Positions 1-10,622 of a stretch of DNA of 64,000 nt are shown here, piece by piece (positions within the stretch are counted from its first letter, which is position 1; each line of letters starts with the position of its first letter). Below the pieces are notes generated by a model that had not been told where the DNA came from, searched no databases, and saw only the letters and a list, made by a program, of their open reading frames with translations. The DNA lies in NCBI GenBank assembly GCA_963682175.1, contig OY821791.1:27774326-27838325 (forward strand), read 5' to 3'. Source of the stretch: Triglochin maritima (lineage: Eukaryota > Streptophyta > Magnoliopsida > Alismatales > Juncaginaceae). Position numbers and translations under genes: made by a program.

Positions 1-1118
1 AACAAGATCACATGCTCCCACATGTTATGTTTTCTTCTTCCACTCCATCCTTATCCTCGCGTCATCATGCCCCATAAAATAGGCTCACTATTCTAAGCAT
101 GTGTTAAGCTTCAGTCCAGAGCAATAGCACATCAAAGATTAGAGTGAAAATCCCATTAGATGTTATGGAACTCATGTGAGGTTCAAAGGTAGGATTAACA
201 CACACACACACACATATACATCATATAATCACAACACCTTCTTCTCCACCCCTCAATGGGGACGGACTACTCTCTACTCATCTCTAAACTAAAGAAAGCA
301 TAAAAACAGCATAAACCTATAATGGAAATGAATAAAATAAGATTAAGCAAACAACAACATAAAAAATTGCATCAAAGGAAAACATCAACATAAAGAACAA
401 GAACTAAACTAGATTAAGAAATAAAAAATACAAAGATTTGCTCCTCTCCAAGCCACTTATTTACACTACTAACACAGGAAACTAAAACCTAAATCTGGGC
501 ATAATCAGATGACTTTAAATCACATGGGGGAAGGAGGAAGAAGAAATGATGCATTACAAGCCTATTTATAGAAGATTAGAGGGTTTGGAAGGATCTGGGC
601 ATAATCGGACGATTGTAAATCACATCTGATGGTCCTGGAATGCTTTGACCCAAATACCCGACCCGCAGACAAAATTTAGGAGCAAACGGATCAGAGTGAT
701 CCGCCAGTTGCAGATCCGGATAATCAGATCCGGCTCCAAATTGTCCACCACATTAATTTCTTTGTTTGTCACATAGGGTGAAGCCCTGGTCCGCCGGTTT
801 GAGCTTGTTTGGCTTTAATTGGTGAAATATTGATCTGGTTCAAGTCATGTGGCACAATATTTTGCTCTTCACCATCAGGTCCCACTGGGCTTTTGCTTGG
901 AGCCTTCCTTATTTGCGATCCAGTCCTTGTGCATTACCAATAAGTCCAAATGTCTTCAATTCAGTTCATTCTTGTTGCAATCAGGTCATTTTTGCTCCCT
1001 TCCTATTCTTTATTACCTAACTCCTCAAGCACCACGAACAACAACTCGAGTAGCACAATATTGGGGGTAAAATAAAAGATATATAGCATGAATATGATGC
1101 ATGATTTGCTATTATTCA
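1..1118 (-). repeat. Tat/Athila-type LTR, left end outside window
   Basis: This stretch resembles the regions at 8747-10254 and 32750-34724 over many blocks: the AC-rich run, the paragraph around 'cctcaatggggacgg', the GATCCG-rich part near 660-740, and the tail ending ATTATTCA at 1118. It lies immediately left of minus-strand gag/protease scraps of Tat/Athila type, so it is read as the 3' LTR of that decayed element. An (AC)n microsatellite lies at about 190-216. No gene is seen. LTR identity is inferred from copy structure and position. Confidence 0.6.
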
Positions 1119-1289
1119 CTTAACATGGCCTATTCTGAGATTAGCGTAGATAGAGTAAGGGAGGAGGGTTATCGATGCTCCCAAATCCAACAAAGCTCAA
1201 TGGATTCTCATGTCACTGAGCACACGTGAAATACTTGGAAAATTGGGGTCCTTGTATTTGACTTGGATGTGTTGTGTCAAGATCAAACC

Positions 1290-1510
1290 TACATTGGTGG
1301 CCAAAAAGGTTGATTTTAGAACATTTGTTCTCCCTTTTGGGTAAAAACATCCTTAAGGAACTTGACATACAGTGGCATTTGCCGAACAACGTCCAACAAA
1401 GGAATGTTCACATTAACCTGCTCAAGTACCTCAACAATTTTGTCGCACCGTGCATCATGTTTTTTGCCAACCTATGTGGAAAAGGTGCCTTAGGAACAAA
1501 AGCATCGATA
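1290..1510 (-). pseudogene. Tat/Athila gag-protease linker fragment
   Basis: Read on the minus strand, with at least one frame change, this encodes a run similar to the gag-protease region of the element at 23,380-24,600. It has a KAPFP..RL segment, then a stretch reading VNIPLLD.V.QMP.Y.KFLKD, matching VNIPLLDMIQQIP.YAKFLKD in the other element. Stop codons and the frame change make it a pseudogene. It belongs with the gag remains at 4575-5567, from which it is separated by the Copia-type LTR at 1650-4543. The flanks 1119-1289 and 1511-1649 show nothing else recognisable. Confidence 0.65.
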
Positions 1511-2820
1511 ACAGGAGCAGGAATGGTTTCGTTGCAAGAATCGCGACCCTCCTTGGGAGAGATATACAAGGTCTGGCGTGCGCATTTTCACGTTGTTGTC
1601 GACAACCCTTACCGATAGCAAGGTATGGACAACATTTTCATGTTGGGAATGTCAGGATCGATGGCCCTCTAATCACTAAACTAATTGCAAAATTAAAACG
1701 ATAATTGATCGTCGACGCAGGAGTTTAGAGAGGTTCGGAACCGCACCCCGGTCATAGTCCTCTTCGCAAGCCTCGCTCGATCCCCCGAGTCTTGCTTATA
1801 GTTCCACTAACCAATCTCCGTTTCGAGCCGAGATTAACGTCATTTCAACACCGAGCCTTACGAACAATCCTCGCATCACTCGTGTCTCCTCTCACAACCC
1901 GAGAGCGAGCTTCCTAGAAGCTTTACAACTCTTTGATGATTCTTGAATATCGAGCTGGAATCACAATCTAACATTTTATACATGAGCACACTTGGATATT
2001 GATACAGAATGGAAATGCAAGTGGTGAAGTTTTGGCTTAAGTGTAGAAGGATGAGAGCTTGATTGATGTACTAGTGGGACGAGTGCTTGGTAAATGCTCT
2101 AATTAAGGCCGTAGAGTGGTGATCGGGAAGTGATTTAGGGATCATTGCTCTACAGTCGGCACTTGGGCTGCACTAGCGTGGCTGTTTTGCCATTTGTTTC
2201 TTTCTATGTCGTTCATCTTTACGTCTTAGTTAGTTATGCTTCCTTTTTATGTATGTATACATTATAGTGCATGTATTTACCTTTACAAAATCAATAAAAT
2301 TTGGAGGGCAACCTCCTTTTTCCATGCAAATAAAGAAAGAATGAGAGCTTGAAGATGTAGAAGATTTGGCTTTGAGTATGGGATCAATAGGGAGTGTTCA
2401 AGAGTTATAAACACAAACAAATGGGATCCTATTTACAAGCCTTCAAGCTCTAGTAGCCGTATGGCAGTTGGTGAGATATGGACCAATGAGAAGCCAGAAT
2501 TTACTTAGTCGACCGTTAATAAAATGGTAGTCTGAAACATGAAGGTTGGATTGGTCTGAATTAAGCATACGGTTGACCGAATATGGTACGCATCGGCGTT
2601 CACCAACTTCCATTAACTATTTTCATCGCCCTATTAAATTTTAGTTCACTAAATTCAATTCGGTTCATTGTTCCAAGGTGGACAATAAGAATGGTTGGGC
2701 TCTGATTACTCAAGTTCAGTTGACCGTGTATACTTCGGTTGACTGATAGTAGAGCGGGTTTTGCGCTGACAGTTACACTCAAATAGTTGTTGGGTACAAC
2801 TGTCAAGTGTCACGTGTAAA

Positions 2821-3980
2821 TTAGGAGTGAGCAAAATTCGGTCTGATCTGAATTTTTGGACCGAACCGGACCGAATTTTTTCGGTCCGGTCTTCGGTCCT
2901 CCAAATTCTCAAAATTCGGGTTCGGTCCGGTCCGGTCTAAAACCCGAACCAGGACCGAAACCCGAATACCATCAAACCCAAATACCAATTCCCAAATACT
3001 ATTCCAAAATCCCTAACATTTCTCTCCACTCATTTCCATCGCAGATCACCGTCAGCAGCGAGGCTTCTTCCCCGCCTCACCCCTTACGTGGTTTCTTCTT
3101 CTTCTTCCTATCATTCCCGACCTCTTTGCCTCATACCAATCCGATGGTACTTCCCTCTTCCTCCCTGTGTCGGTGCGATCTTGCATGTTCTATTTTGAGG
3201 TGGAAGATTTCGTTTCAATTGAGGAGGTTGATTTTGATGGGTCGGTGTCTGAGGTTTCGATTTGGATTGGGTTAGATCGCGGTGTGGTGGAGTCTTGAGC
3301 TGGATTGGGGTTAGTGAGTGAGTGGTGGTAGTTAGGGGTGAGCTTCGATCTGGGACCGGACCGGACCGGACCGAAGACCAAACTTTTCGAAAGACCGGAC
3401 CGAAGACCGTACCGAATAAATTCGGTTCGGTCCGGTCTGGTTCCGTCCAAAATCTGAATTTAACCCTTACAATTTCGGCCTTTGACTGGACCGAACCAAA
3501 CCGGACTGGACCGAAGACCAAATTCCCGTGGTCTCCCGGACTGAAGACCGGACCAAAAAAGTTCGGTCTGGTTCGGTCCCGACCGAAAATTTTGGTTCGG
3601 TCTGGACACCCGGACCGAACCAAATTTTGTCCACCCCTATTGGTGGTAATAAATAACAATCGATGTTGTGTTAGCTTGATGATGTCTAATGTGGATTCCT
3701 AGCTTTAATGTTGTTTCAGCTGTTATGTTGGTGGTGATTTTGGAGCTTGTTGATGTCTAGTGTAGATTCTCTTTGTGTGTTGTTTTCACGTGCTGCATTT
3801 GCATTTTCAGTATTTGGTTTTGTTAAGTGTTTATGCTTTTGTTTTAGTGTGTTCGGTCCAACAAGGTTCGGTCCGGTTTTGGACCGGACCGAAGTGATTC
3901 GGTTCGGTCTTCGGTCCGAGGATTCTTTAAATTCGGGTCTCAGTCCGGTCCGGTTTGGTCCCGGACCGAACCTCACCCCT
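2821..3980. repeat. Composite of hAT-like miniature elements rich in CGGACCGAA
   Basis: The left end TAGGAGTGAGCAAAATTCGG and right end ...CCGAACCTCACCCCTA are inverted relatives, and the body near both ends is built of CGGTCCGG/CCGGACCGAA runs. Terminal TAGGGGTG-type repeats are typical of plant hAT elements. No 8-bp duplication is clear for the outer unit. It contains an inner, cleaner copy at 3331-3640. Open frames across it arise from the repeats and are not genes. Confidence 0.5.
3331..3640. mobile_element. hAT-like MITE nested in the composite
   Basis: A 310-bp unit with ends GTTAGGGGTGAGC and ...CCACCCCTAT. It is bordered on both sides by TGGTGGTA (3323-3330 and 3641-3648), an 8-bp direct repeat as expected for hAT insertion. 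The interior consists almost only of CCGGACCGAA and its complement. It is non-coding. Confidence 0.6.
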
Positions 3981-4574
3981 AAAGTCGTTGGGTGCCTAAA
4001 GCCAAGAAGGACTCGGTTGACCAATAGGCATTTGGTTACTGAGGCTCGATTCGAGTGTGACCATTGGAGAAAAGTCAAAAAATGGGCCAAGGCTATTTGG
4101 TCGACTAAATGTGTTTCAGTCGTCCGTTAGGACAATTCCAAAGAGCATCCTATCGTCTACTGATGGGTATGATTCGGTTGTCCGATAGGTATTCGGTGGA
4201 CTCAACGAAAAGGTTTTGATTGACCTTGAAGGTTCAGGTTTACCAAATTTTGACGGGACAGGATCCTAGTGCTCAAGTTTAAATAAAACCTTATGGACTC
4301 AATAAATATAAAATTACATGTCTTGGTCCAAAACTTTGATTACAAGTCTTGAGTCTTGATATCTTTGTCTCAATGCTCCTTTTCTTGATTATCTTGGTTG
4401 ACCTATTAAGATAATTGCAAGTATATAAGTATGTATGCAATGCATATAATCATGTTTGCTCACTTTGATTGATTAGGTTGATTGATTAAGATAAGTTTGA
4501 TTAATCACCAAAATTAATATAGATTAAGGCCGAAATGTCAACAAGGATGGGTTATCTTCAATGTTGTGTGCATT

Positions 4575-5567
4575 CTACCTACCTTGAGCTAGCTGACCCA
4601 TGGGGTTTACCACAAGTTGACTTGGCAACTGACCATTCTCACGTTCGTTGAGCTGGTGAGCCAACTGACTAATTTGCGCTTCCAATGCTTGACCGATGTG
4701 TTGTTTGCTGCAAGTATGGTTTGTGTGCTCTACATGAACATTTGAATGGTTTACTCTAAGGTCAAAACCCAGGGGCAAATGACTGCTAGGGTGGAGTCCA
4801 ACTTGAATAACCCGATGATGAGGCCTAAAGATGTTGGTGAGAATGGGACTGAGACCTTTGATGTGGGGTCGGAAGGTTGTCGATGGGCGTGGATGGTGAT
4901 AAGGTGGGGGTTAGAATTGAGCGTGAGAGCTCTGATCGTGCCCTCCACTAGAGCCGAAAGAGAAATTAGAGTGGTTTTGTCATCCCAAGTTGTAGGAGTG
5001 ACTGTACGGGTCGTTACGGGGTCATTGTTAATACATCGCAAAACGATAACAAAGTCATCCCAAAACCGAATCGAGTTTGCCGGGTAGTTGTACATCCATT
5101 TCTTTGTGTTATCCTTCAACGTGAAAGAAATCATCCTCAATCGGATGGGATCCTTGTCAAGTTGTTGAAGCTTGAACATGGAACATACCTCCTCAAATTC
5201 ACGTATAAAGATATACGAATCCTTTTTATTTGTTATGAAGGTAGGAAACATGCTCATATATTGCGATTTCAGTTTGATTTGTTCCCGCGAGTAGGCAAAA
5301 AAATTATGCAAGACGTTTGCTTGGCCCAAACAAAATGGGTCTGCTACCACAAAGTCATCGGTCGATCCTGTCGAGCAAAGGGTAGTGGTACTCCCATAAC
5401 TCGATCCCGACCAGTATCTTCTTCGTCTCGGGTCGGAGGTGGAGGTGGTCTACATGGTGGTGGGAGTGGACCGAGTAACTCCATATATGGAACCCGACCT
5501 CCCCTACCACTAATAGATGATTAGGCATCTTGCTCCTAAAGAGCCTTAGGCGGAGAGGGATGATCAC
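4575..5567 (-). pseudogene. Tat/Athila-type gag remnant
   Basis: The minus strand from about 5350 to 4751 is open and reads as a retrotransposon capsid-like domain: MSMFPTFI, FIREFEEVCSMF, SFTLKDNTKKWMYNYPA and SIRFWDDF occur in the same order as in the nested element's gag at 25,944-24,688 (MSMLPKFT, FLREFEEICSLM, PLALKDDAKK). Near 4590-4680 a second segment (LEAQISQLAHQLNERENG, then PSQLVVNP) matches the usual gag C-terminal linker. The zinc knuckle and part of the middle are missing or frameshifted. It is a broken gag, part of the same dead element as the LTR at 1-1118. The remaining bases to about 5830 show no gene. Confidence 0.7.
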
Positions 5568-5830
5568 CTAGACCATCCATCTCAACAAAAGTATCTACTC
5601 TCTCAAGCCGAGTACCCTCACCAAGACGAGTCTAACCTCGCATAAAAGTGCTTAACTTGACTCAACAACCACACACAAATAGAGGGTGTAATCAGAGGAG
5701 GAGACTATAACGTAGAATGGGGATGAGGAGAAGAATCAGAAGATATGGGAAGAATCCATAGAGCTAGCGTGGGTAAGGGTGAGGGTAGAAACGTAATCTA
5801 GCAAACACGACTCAAACAAACTTTAGCCTG

Positions 5831-6479
5831 GCTATGGGTCCTCTTACACAACCACTTACGTCTTTAATCCCCAACGGCTATAACTCTTCTAGAGCTTATA
5901 AATAGAGGTTCCTCAACCTTGTTTAGTCACCTCTCCTACACATATTTGCCTCCTACATTAGAAATAAAGCTTCACACACTCAAAATCTCAAACATTCCAC
6001 ACTTTAGTCATAAATTGCTTATTCACTCAAGTGTGATCAAGTTTAGAGAGTGTTGTTCCCTCATTCGTTGTCAAAGTAGCAAGGGTCTTGGTGAAAGCCC
6101 AAGACAAGAGTATAGACTTCGGTGAGAGCCCGAAGAGATCCTCTCGGATTATGAGAGAAGAAGTCAAACTCGGTAAGGGTTGTCACGAGTTTGAAGTCTT
6201 GTAAAAGGCTAAATCTCTACCTGAAACCAGATTTAAGTGAAGACGTAAGCGGAGATCGAGCAGAGCTTGCAAGAGAGAAAGTAGGCGGGAGGCCGAACCT
6301 CTAAAAATCTTCCGAGTCATCTTGTGGTTTGCATATTTCTATCTTTATTTGCTTCCTTGTTTAAATTCCGCTGCACAAAATTGATTATGCAAGTAGATAT
6401 TAAATAACCCTAAAAGTGATTAGAAGTAAGACCATACATCGATCTTACACTTTGGGCCACACGTACCTTTACCTTCAAT
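5831..6479 (+). repeat. Copia-type LTR fragment (R/U5-like)
   Basis: The segment has a promoter-like 'gcttataaatagaggttcctc' near 5894, a run of 'ggtgagagcccgaag' phrases near 6120, and a tail with 'ggccgaacctct' then 'gtttaaattccgctgcac'. This layout is common in the 3' half of plant Copia LTRs. No partner LTR or gene is visible. The assignment is by resemblance only. Confidence 0.4.
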
Positions 6480-6838
6480 CCTATCCTCATGTCTGTTCCT
6501 AGAAAGTCTCACACTCTTAGTATGAGACAAGTACTAATTACAAAACTCAATTACCTCTTGAGGTTTGTAACCTTCAATGATACTCGCATCTGGTCTTCGT
6601 CGATTCTTACAATAATCTTTCAACTCACTCATGTAATGCTCAAATGGATACATCCACTCAAAAATACCGGACCGAGTAACTTAACTTCTCTAACTAGATG
6701 AATCACCAAATGAACCATAATGTTAGAAAAAGACGTTGGAAAATACATTTCCAACTGACATATTGTAACAACTACTTCATTATGCAACTTATCCAAATAC
6801 TTTGAATCAATTACTTTGCTGCAAATATTGTTATTCAA
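6480..6838 (-). pseudogene. CACTA transposase fragment (DUF4218-like)
   Basis: The minus strand reads DKLHNEVVVTICQLEMYFP, then IMVHLVIHLVREVKLLGPV, and in the adjoining frame YPFEHYMSELKDY, RRRPDASIIEGY and a terminal EVIEF. These are the conserved phrases of the domain that follows the TNP2-type transposase core in plant CACTA elements. There is a frame change near 6640 and a stop soon after EVIEF, so it is a broken C-terminal scrap. Recognition rests on family knowledge of CACTA proteins. Confidence 0.75.
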
Positions 6839-6839
6839 A

Positions 6840-6990
6840 CAAAATAAAGTCTGATTTTTTTGAACTCAGCCCATGTCGTCGGCGAAATGAAATTTTAAGT
6901 AGCACAAGGGTCACGGTCCTTATATTCCCCAAAGATAAACATGTACGTGAGCTTTGTTTTAAAGTCTTTCCACCAGTTACCAACATAGGA
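6840..6990 (-). pseudogene. Possible TNPA-type (Transposase_24-like) scrap
   Basis: The minus strand reads WWKDFKTKLTYMFIFG, then YKDRDPCA, a stop, and TTWAEFKKIR. The spacing of the W..FK..L and W..F motifs resembles the second protein of plant En/Spm elements. It is short and has a stop, and it lies just upstream (minus strand) of the DUF4218-like scrap. The assignment is tentative. Confidence 0.4.
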
Positions 6991-8345
6991 AATTCACTTC
7001 TTTAATGCTTTAGTGGATTCAAAAATGAATTTAGCCTACAACCAAAAAAATACTTGAAAATAAGAATCAATAAGAGAGGAAATTTTAAATAAAACTAAAA
7101 AACAAATACATACCGTTATATCCTCCCAAATTTGTTCTTTTAGAGAAGAATCAACTTGTGACCATTTTTAATACAAATATCAACATTGGTTCTAGCGACC
7201 GTACCCAAACACCTAGGCCAATAAATTTTATTCTCCCCGATCGGCTCTAAGAGACGATCAAAGTCCAGAGGCAATGGATATTCACGTTTTACTTTTTGTT
7301 GAAACTCTAACATGAGTGTTGCTCCCCGTGGAGGAGCCGAAGTCGAGGTTTGATAGCCATTATGGGGGTGGTTTTTCTTGCTGGGAGCAATTAACCTGAA
7401 AGAATACAAAAAAAACTTCTGGAGCCATTTGGAATATGGTTTTTCTGGCAGAATGAATCTCAGACGAAACCAATCAGAATTCAGACAAAACCAATCAGAA
7501 TTATGGGGCGTGTGTTTTTTCGAATACCCTACCATGTCAAATAAATTATGCACCGACGTGGAAGACCCCCCTACAATGTCGGATAAATTTAATACCGACA
7601 TGGGAGACCCCTTACAATGTCGGATAAATTGAACACTGACGATGAAGACATAAATAAAAAACACGAAACTCGTAATGCATTTACATATGTATGTTTATAG
7701 CCAAATAACTTGACATCAAAGAAGTTTCCGAGAAAATGAACATTTTTCCAACCAACCAACAAAAGAAATATTGCCGAAAGACTCTACCAAAGAAAAACAA
7801 TAAACAAAGAAATGTTGTTGTTGAAGACTTACAGTTTGGCGTTGGCAGGAGGAGAGGTCGCTCGAGGGAAGTAAGGGAAGAGGAATGCTTGGGAAGTAAG
7901 GACAGGTCGCGCGAGTAACGGAAGAGGAATGCTCTGGTCGGCGAGTAGAATGGTTTTGTGTTTCTCGAAGCAATGGTTTGAGAATATGAAAACCCTACCA
8001 CGTCGGATTAGTTATTTGCCGACGTTGTACGATTACACTACCTTGTCAGATTAGTTATTATCTGACGTGATAGGGTGCCCTACCACGTCGGTCTACTGGG
8101 CCGACATGGTAGGGTATGAATTATTTTTAAAAATCATAAATGAACATTTCCATGTCCGTCTGTGTAAACTCCGACTTGGAAGACCCCCTATCATGTCGGA
8201 TTCTAAGATCGACGCGGTAGGATGTTGGAAAATGTATCCTTCCACATCGGTCTGTTAACAACTGACGTGGTAAACTCTCTACCACATCGATTTAGTAACG
8301 TCTGACGTGCTAGGGTTGATATGGTAGTCCAACTTTCCAGCAGTG

Positions 8346-8746
8346 GCCTATGTATAGTGCATGACCTGGATGACATTCATCTACTCTTTTGTTTTAAGTT
8401 TTAATGTCCAAATTGTCTTAAAGAAGGGAATATCCATTTCAAATTAACTTCTGGCATCAAAACAAAGCATATAGGAAGTGGAAACTGACAGATATCAACT
8501 AGGAGCAAGAAGGAGCTACAGGTGAAATAGAAAATCAAACTGGCTCCCCAAGTCTGCCACTGGAGGATGGTTTGCGGATTCTAGTTCTGAAATTCCTCCT
8601 AGATTCTCCTTTGCCTCTGTGAAGTTTCCCTGTCCATTGTCCAGTAACAAAACTAAAAAGAAAATGTGAGAAAAACTCACCAAAATGGTGGAAACAACAA
8701 CGACTACAACCAACTTTCCGACAATGACGCTAAAAATTATTTTGAG
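8346..8746 (-). pseudogene. Possible terminal exon of an unidentified host gene
   Basis: On the minus strand a TTCTTTTTAG acceptor-like site near 8661 is followed by an open stretch ending at TAG (8516-8518). It reads LDNGQGNFTEAKENLGG, then ISELESANHPPVADLGS and QFDFLFHL. The composition looks like ordinary protein rather than repeat. I do not recognise the family. It may be the last coding exon of the gene whose other exon is split at 13,275/29,592, but that link is a guess. The rest of the stretch is featureless. Confidence 0.3.
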
Positions 8747-10254
8747 ATATTATGAAAGTTTAATATCACAAGTGCACGATGTCGGTGAAGACGTGACAAG
8801 TACGGGTTGTACCACAAGGAGTTGTGTGTCATTGTTCCCACTATATTTGAATGGGAGAGAAAAGAATGTGGATATGAATACGTTAAACTAACTAAACTAA
8901 GAATGAATCAACAACATGTAACTAAAACCCCTTCTAGTGGAGGTGTGTAGTGGTGTGTGTTTGGGTGGGTGTTCAATGCAATTAGACACAAGTGTAGTGT
9001 GTGTGAAATATAAGTAGAAGCTAGTGTAGAATCTAAGTATAGAACCCACAACACTACATGGCAACCATGAACATGCATATTTCACATAAAATTTAGGTTG
9101 ATTTTAGATTATCAAACATGCAATAAGTACCTAGTATGGTCATTAAAGTATCAATTAATCCAAACTATAACCTAAATCATTCATGTGAATGTGCACTGAA
9201 TATGGATCCATACATTTCAAGCCAATTCCATAACAAAGATAAACCATTACAAGCAACAAGATAAACTCTAGATCTAGCATGAGTCATGTACCTAGTGTGA
9301 CCATTATCGCATCTAATACAAGTTTAAGCATGCAACAGATATAGATCTACATTAAGAACATGGAAATGACACAAATATGAAGAATACAATACCACACAAC
9401 ACATAGTCTACATCACCTCCACCCTCTATGGAGTGAATCTATTCTCTACTCAGAACAAGCATGGAAAGCAAGAAATCTACACTAAACATGGCAAGAATAG
9501 GAACCACTAAATCAACAAACAAAATATAAAAATACTTGGATAAAAAGAAAGATAAATAAGAGAGAAACTCAAATCTAACATTAGATTAAACAAAGAGTAA
9601 GATTTCAACCTTCATCCACAATCATTCCTTTGCAGTCAAATTAGATAAACTAAAGGTGAAGAATATCCTAAAGGTAGGAGAAACATTACTATATATAGAA
9701 GAAAAAGACGTGTAGATGAATATGGATGCAATCTAACAGTATCAATTGATTTCTCTATGGTCTGATGCACCCAAATAAGCAGGTTTGAGCCATAGGAGAA
9801 GTTGGGGGTGGGTTTGAACCAAATTGATCTGCTAGTGGCGGATGATTTGTATATGATCCGCCTTGATTTTCCTCAGTAATTTAAGTTGTCCATTTCACAC
9901 GTGTTGTACGCTCCAGGTCCGCTGGTTTGAACTCATTTGACCTTAATTTCCCAAATACTCTTCAAGATCATGGTATTGAGGGATTTTTGCGCTAGAAATA
10001 TTTTACTTAAGTTCAAGTACCTACGGGTTTAATCTAAATCCTTCTTGAATTGCATATGGGTCGTTGAGCTTCACAAACACGTTTATAATGCTTCAATAAG
10101 GTCCTTTCTTTTTGCATTTCAGTCGTTTTCTCTTCATTTCTCTTCTTTATTACCTAAAGTCTAAAACATATCAAACAAACACTCAAATAACACAAAATTT
10201 GGGTAAAATAAAAGATATATAACATGAATGCAATGTACAATATACTACTAATCA
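8747..10254. mobile_element. Solo LTR, Tat/Athila-related family
   Basis: The first bases (TTTAATATCACAAGTGCACG, then GTCGGTGAAGACGTGACAAG and TACGGG) align with the start of the LTRs at 21,074 and 27,262 (ACCGCAAGTGCACGGTGTCA...GACGTGGCAAATACGGG). The element ends ACTAATCA. TTGAG occurs just before (8742-8746) and just after (10,255-10,259), consistent with a 5-bp target duplication, although the LTR start is not a clean TG. No internal region is present, so a solo LTR is the simplest reading. Non-coding. Confidence 0.6.
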
Positions 10255-10622
10255 TTGAGTTTTATGCACATTTATTGAAGCTCACGTGTAGAGTGTGTGA
10301 CATACAAATAGATGCTATTGTGGACATTACGTGTATGATACAACCCGAGTATTTGGTAAACCATAGACATGATTTGGCCATTAAAGCATGAATAAATCCT
10401 ACATACAATCTAATTCATGTAAACATGCATCATTCCATGGTTCCATTTACATCGAGTCAAAACTAACCATAATAACATAACAAATAACCATACCCAAACG
10501 TAGATCTATGCATGACTTAAGATCCTAATGTGGTCACTAACCCATCCACACTATGTCTTAAGTATGATACAACTATAAACCTAACATCAAACACATGGAA
10601 ATGAAAAATATAAGTGAAAAAC
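10255..10622. repeat. Truncated LTR, same Tat/Athila-related family
   Basis: This repeats, with divergence, the middle of the preceding LTR: 'gtgtagagtgtgtgacatacaa', then 'gatttggccattaaagcatgaa', then 'aaatgaaaaatataa'. It stops where a CACTA terminus (CACAGCTGGAAAA) begins at 10,623. Non-coding. Confidence 0.45.

Larger units (their letters stand above)
1650..4543 (+). mobile_element. Copia-type LTR (solo or truncated), with nested inserts
   Basis: The ends TGTCAGGATCGATGG and GTCAACA match the Copia-type LTR at 62,617-63,917 (TGTTAGGATCAATGACC...GCCAACA). Shared inner blocks include 'gaggttcgg', a run of phrases on 'cctcttcgcaagcctcgctcga', and the pre-terminal 'gattaag/gattaaggcc' tail. 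The element splits the gag/protease remains of an older minus-strand retroelement. No clean 5-bp target duplication is visible (GGGAA on the left, AGGAT on the right), so the boundaries or a solo origin are uncertain. It carries a CGGACCGAA-rich composite at 2821-3980 and degenerate GGTCGACCG/GGTTGACCG motifs around 2500-2750 and 4000-4230. Confidence 0.6.
6480..8345 (-). mobile_element. CACTA (En/Spm) transposon remnant
   Basis: The right terminus ends ...TTTCCAGCAGTG at 8345, i.e. CACTGCTGGAAA on the minus strand, a CACTA-type end. From about 7490 to 8320 the subterminal zone is packed with CTACCACGTCGG / CCGACGTGGTAGG repeats in both orientations, a hallmark of En/Spm subterminal regions. 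Transposase fragments lie at 6480-6990. The left terminus was not found; it appears cut at the Copia fragment near 6480. The zone 7000-7490 contains only low-grade open frames that I do not accept as genes. Confidence 0.7.

Noticed and set aside
3111..4130. Long overlapping frames (up to 182 codons) in the CGGACCGAA region
   Set aside because: Produced by the simple CCGGACCGAA repeat; composition is repetitive and present on both strands.
1645..4548. Target duplication for the Copia-type LTR
   Set aside because: GGGAA and AGGAT do not match well enough to claim one.
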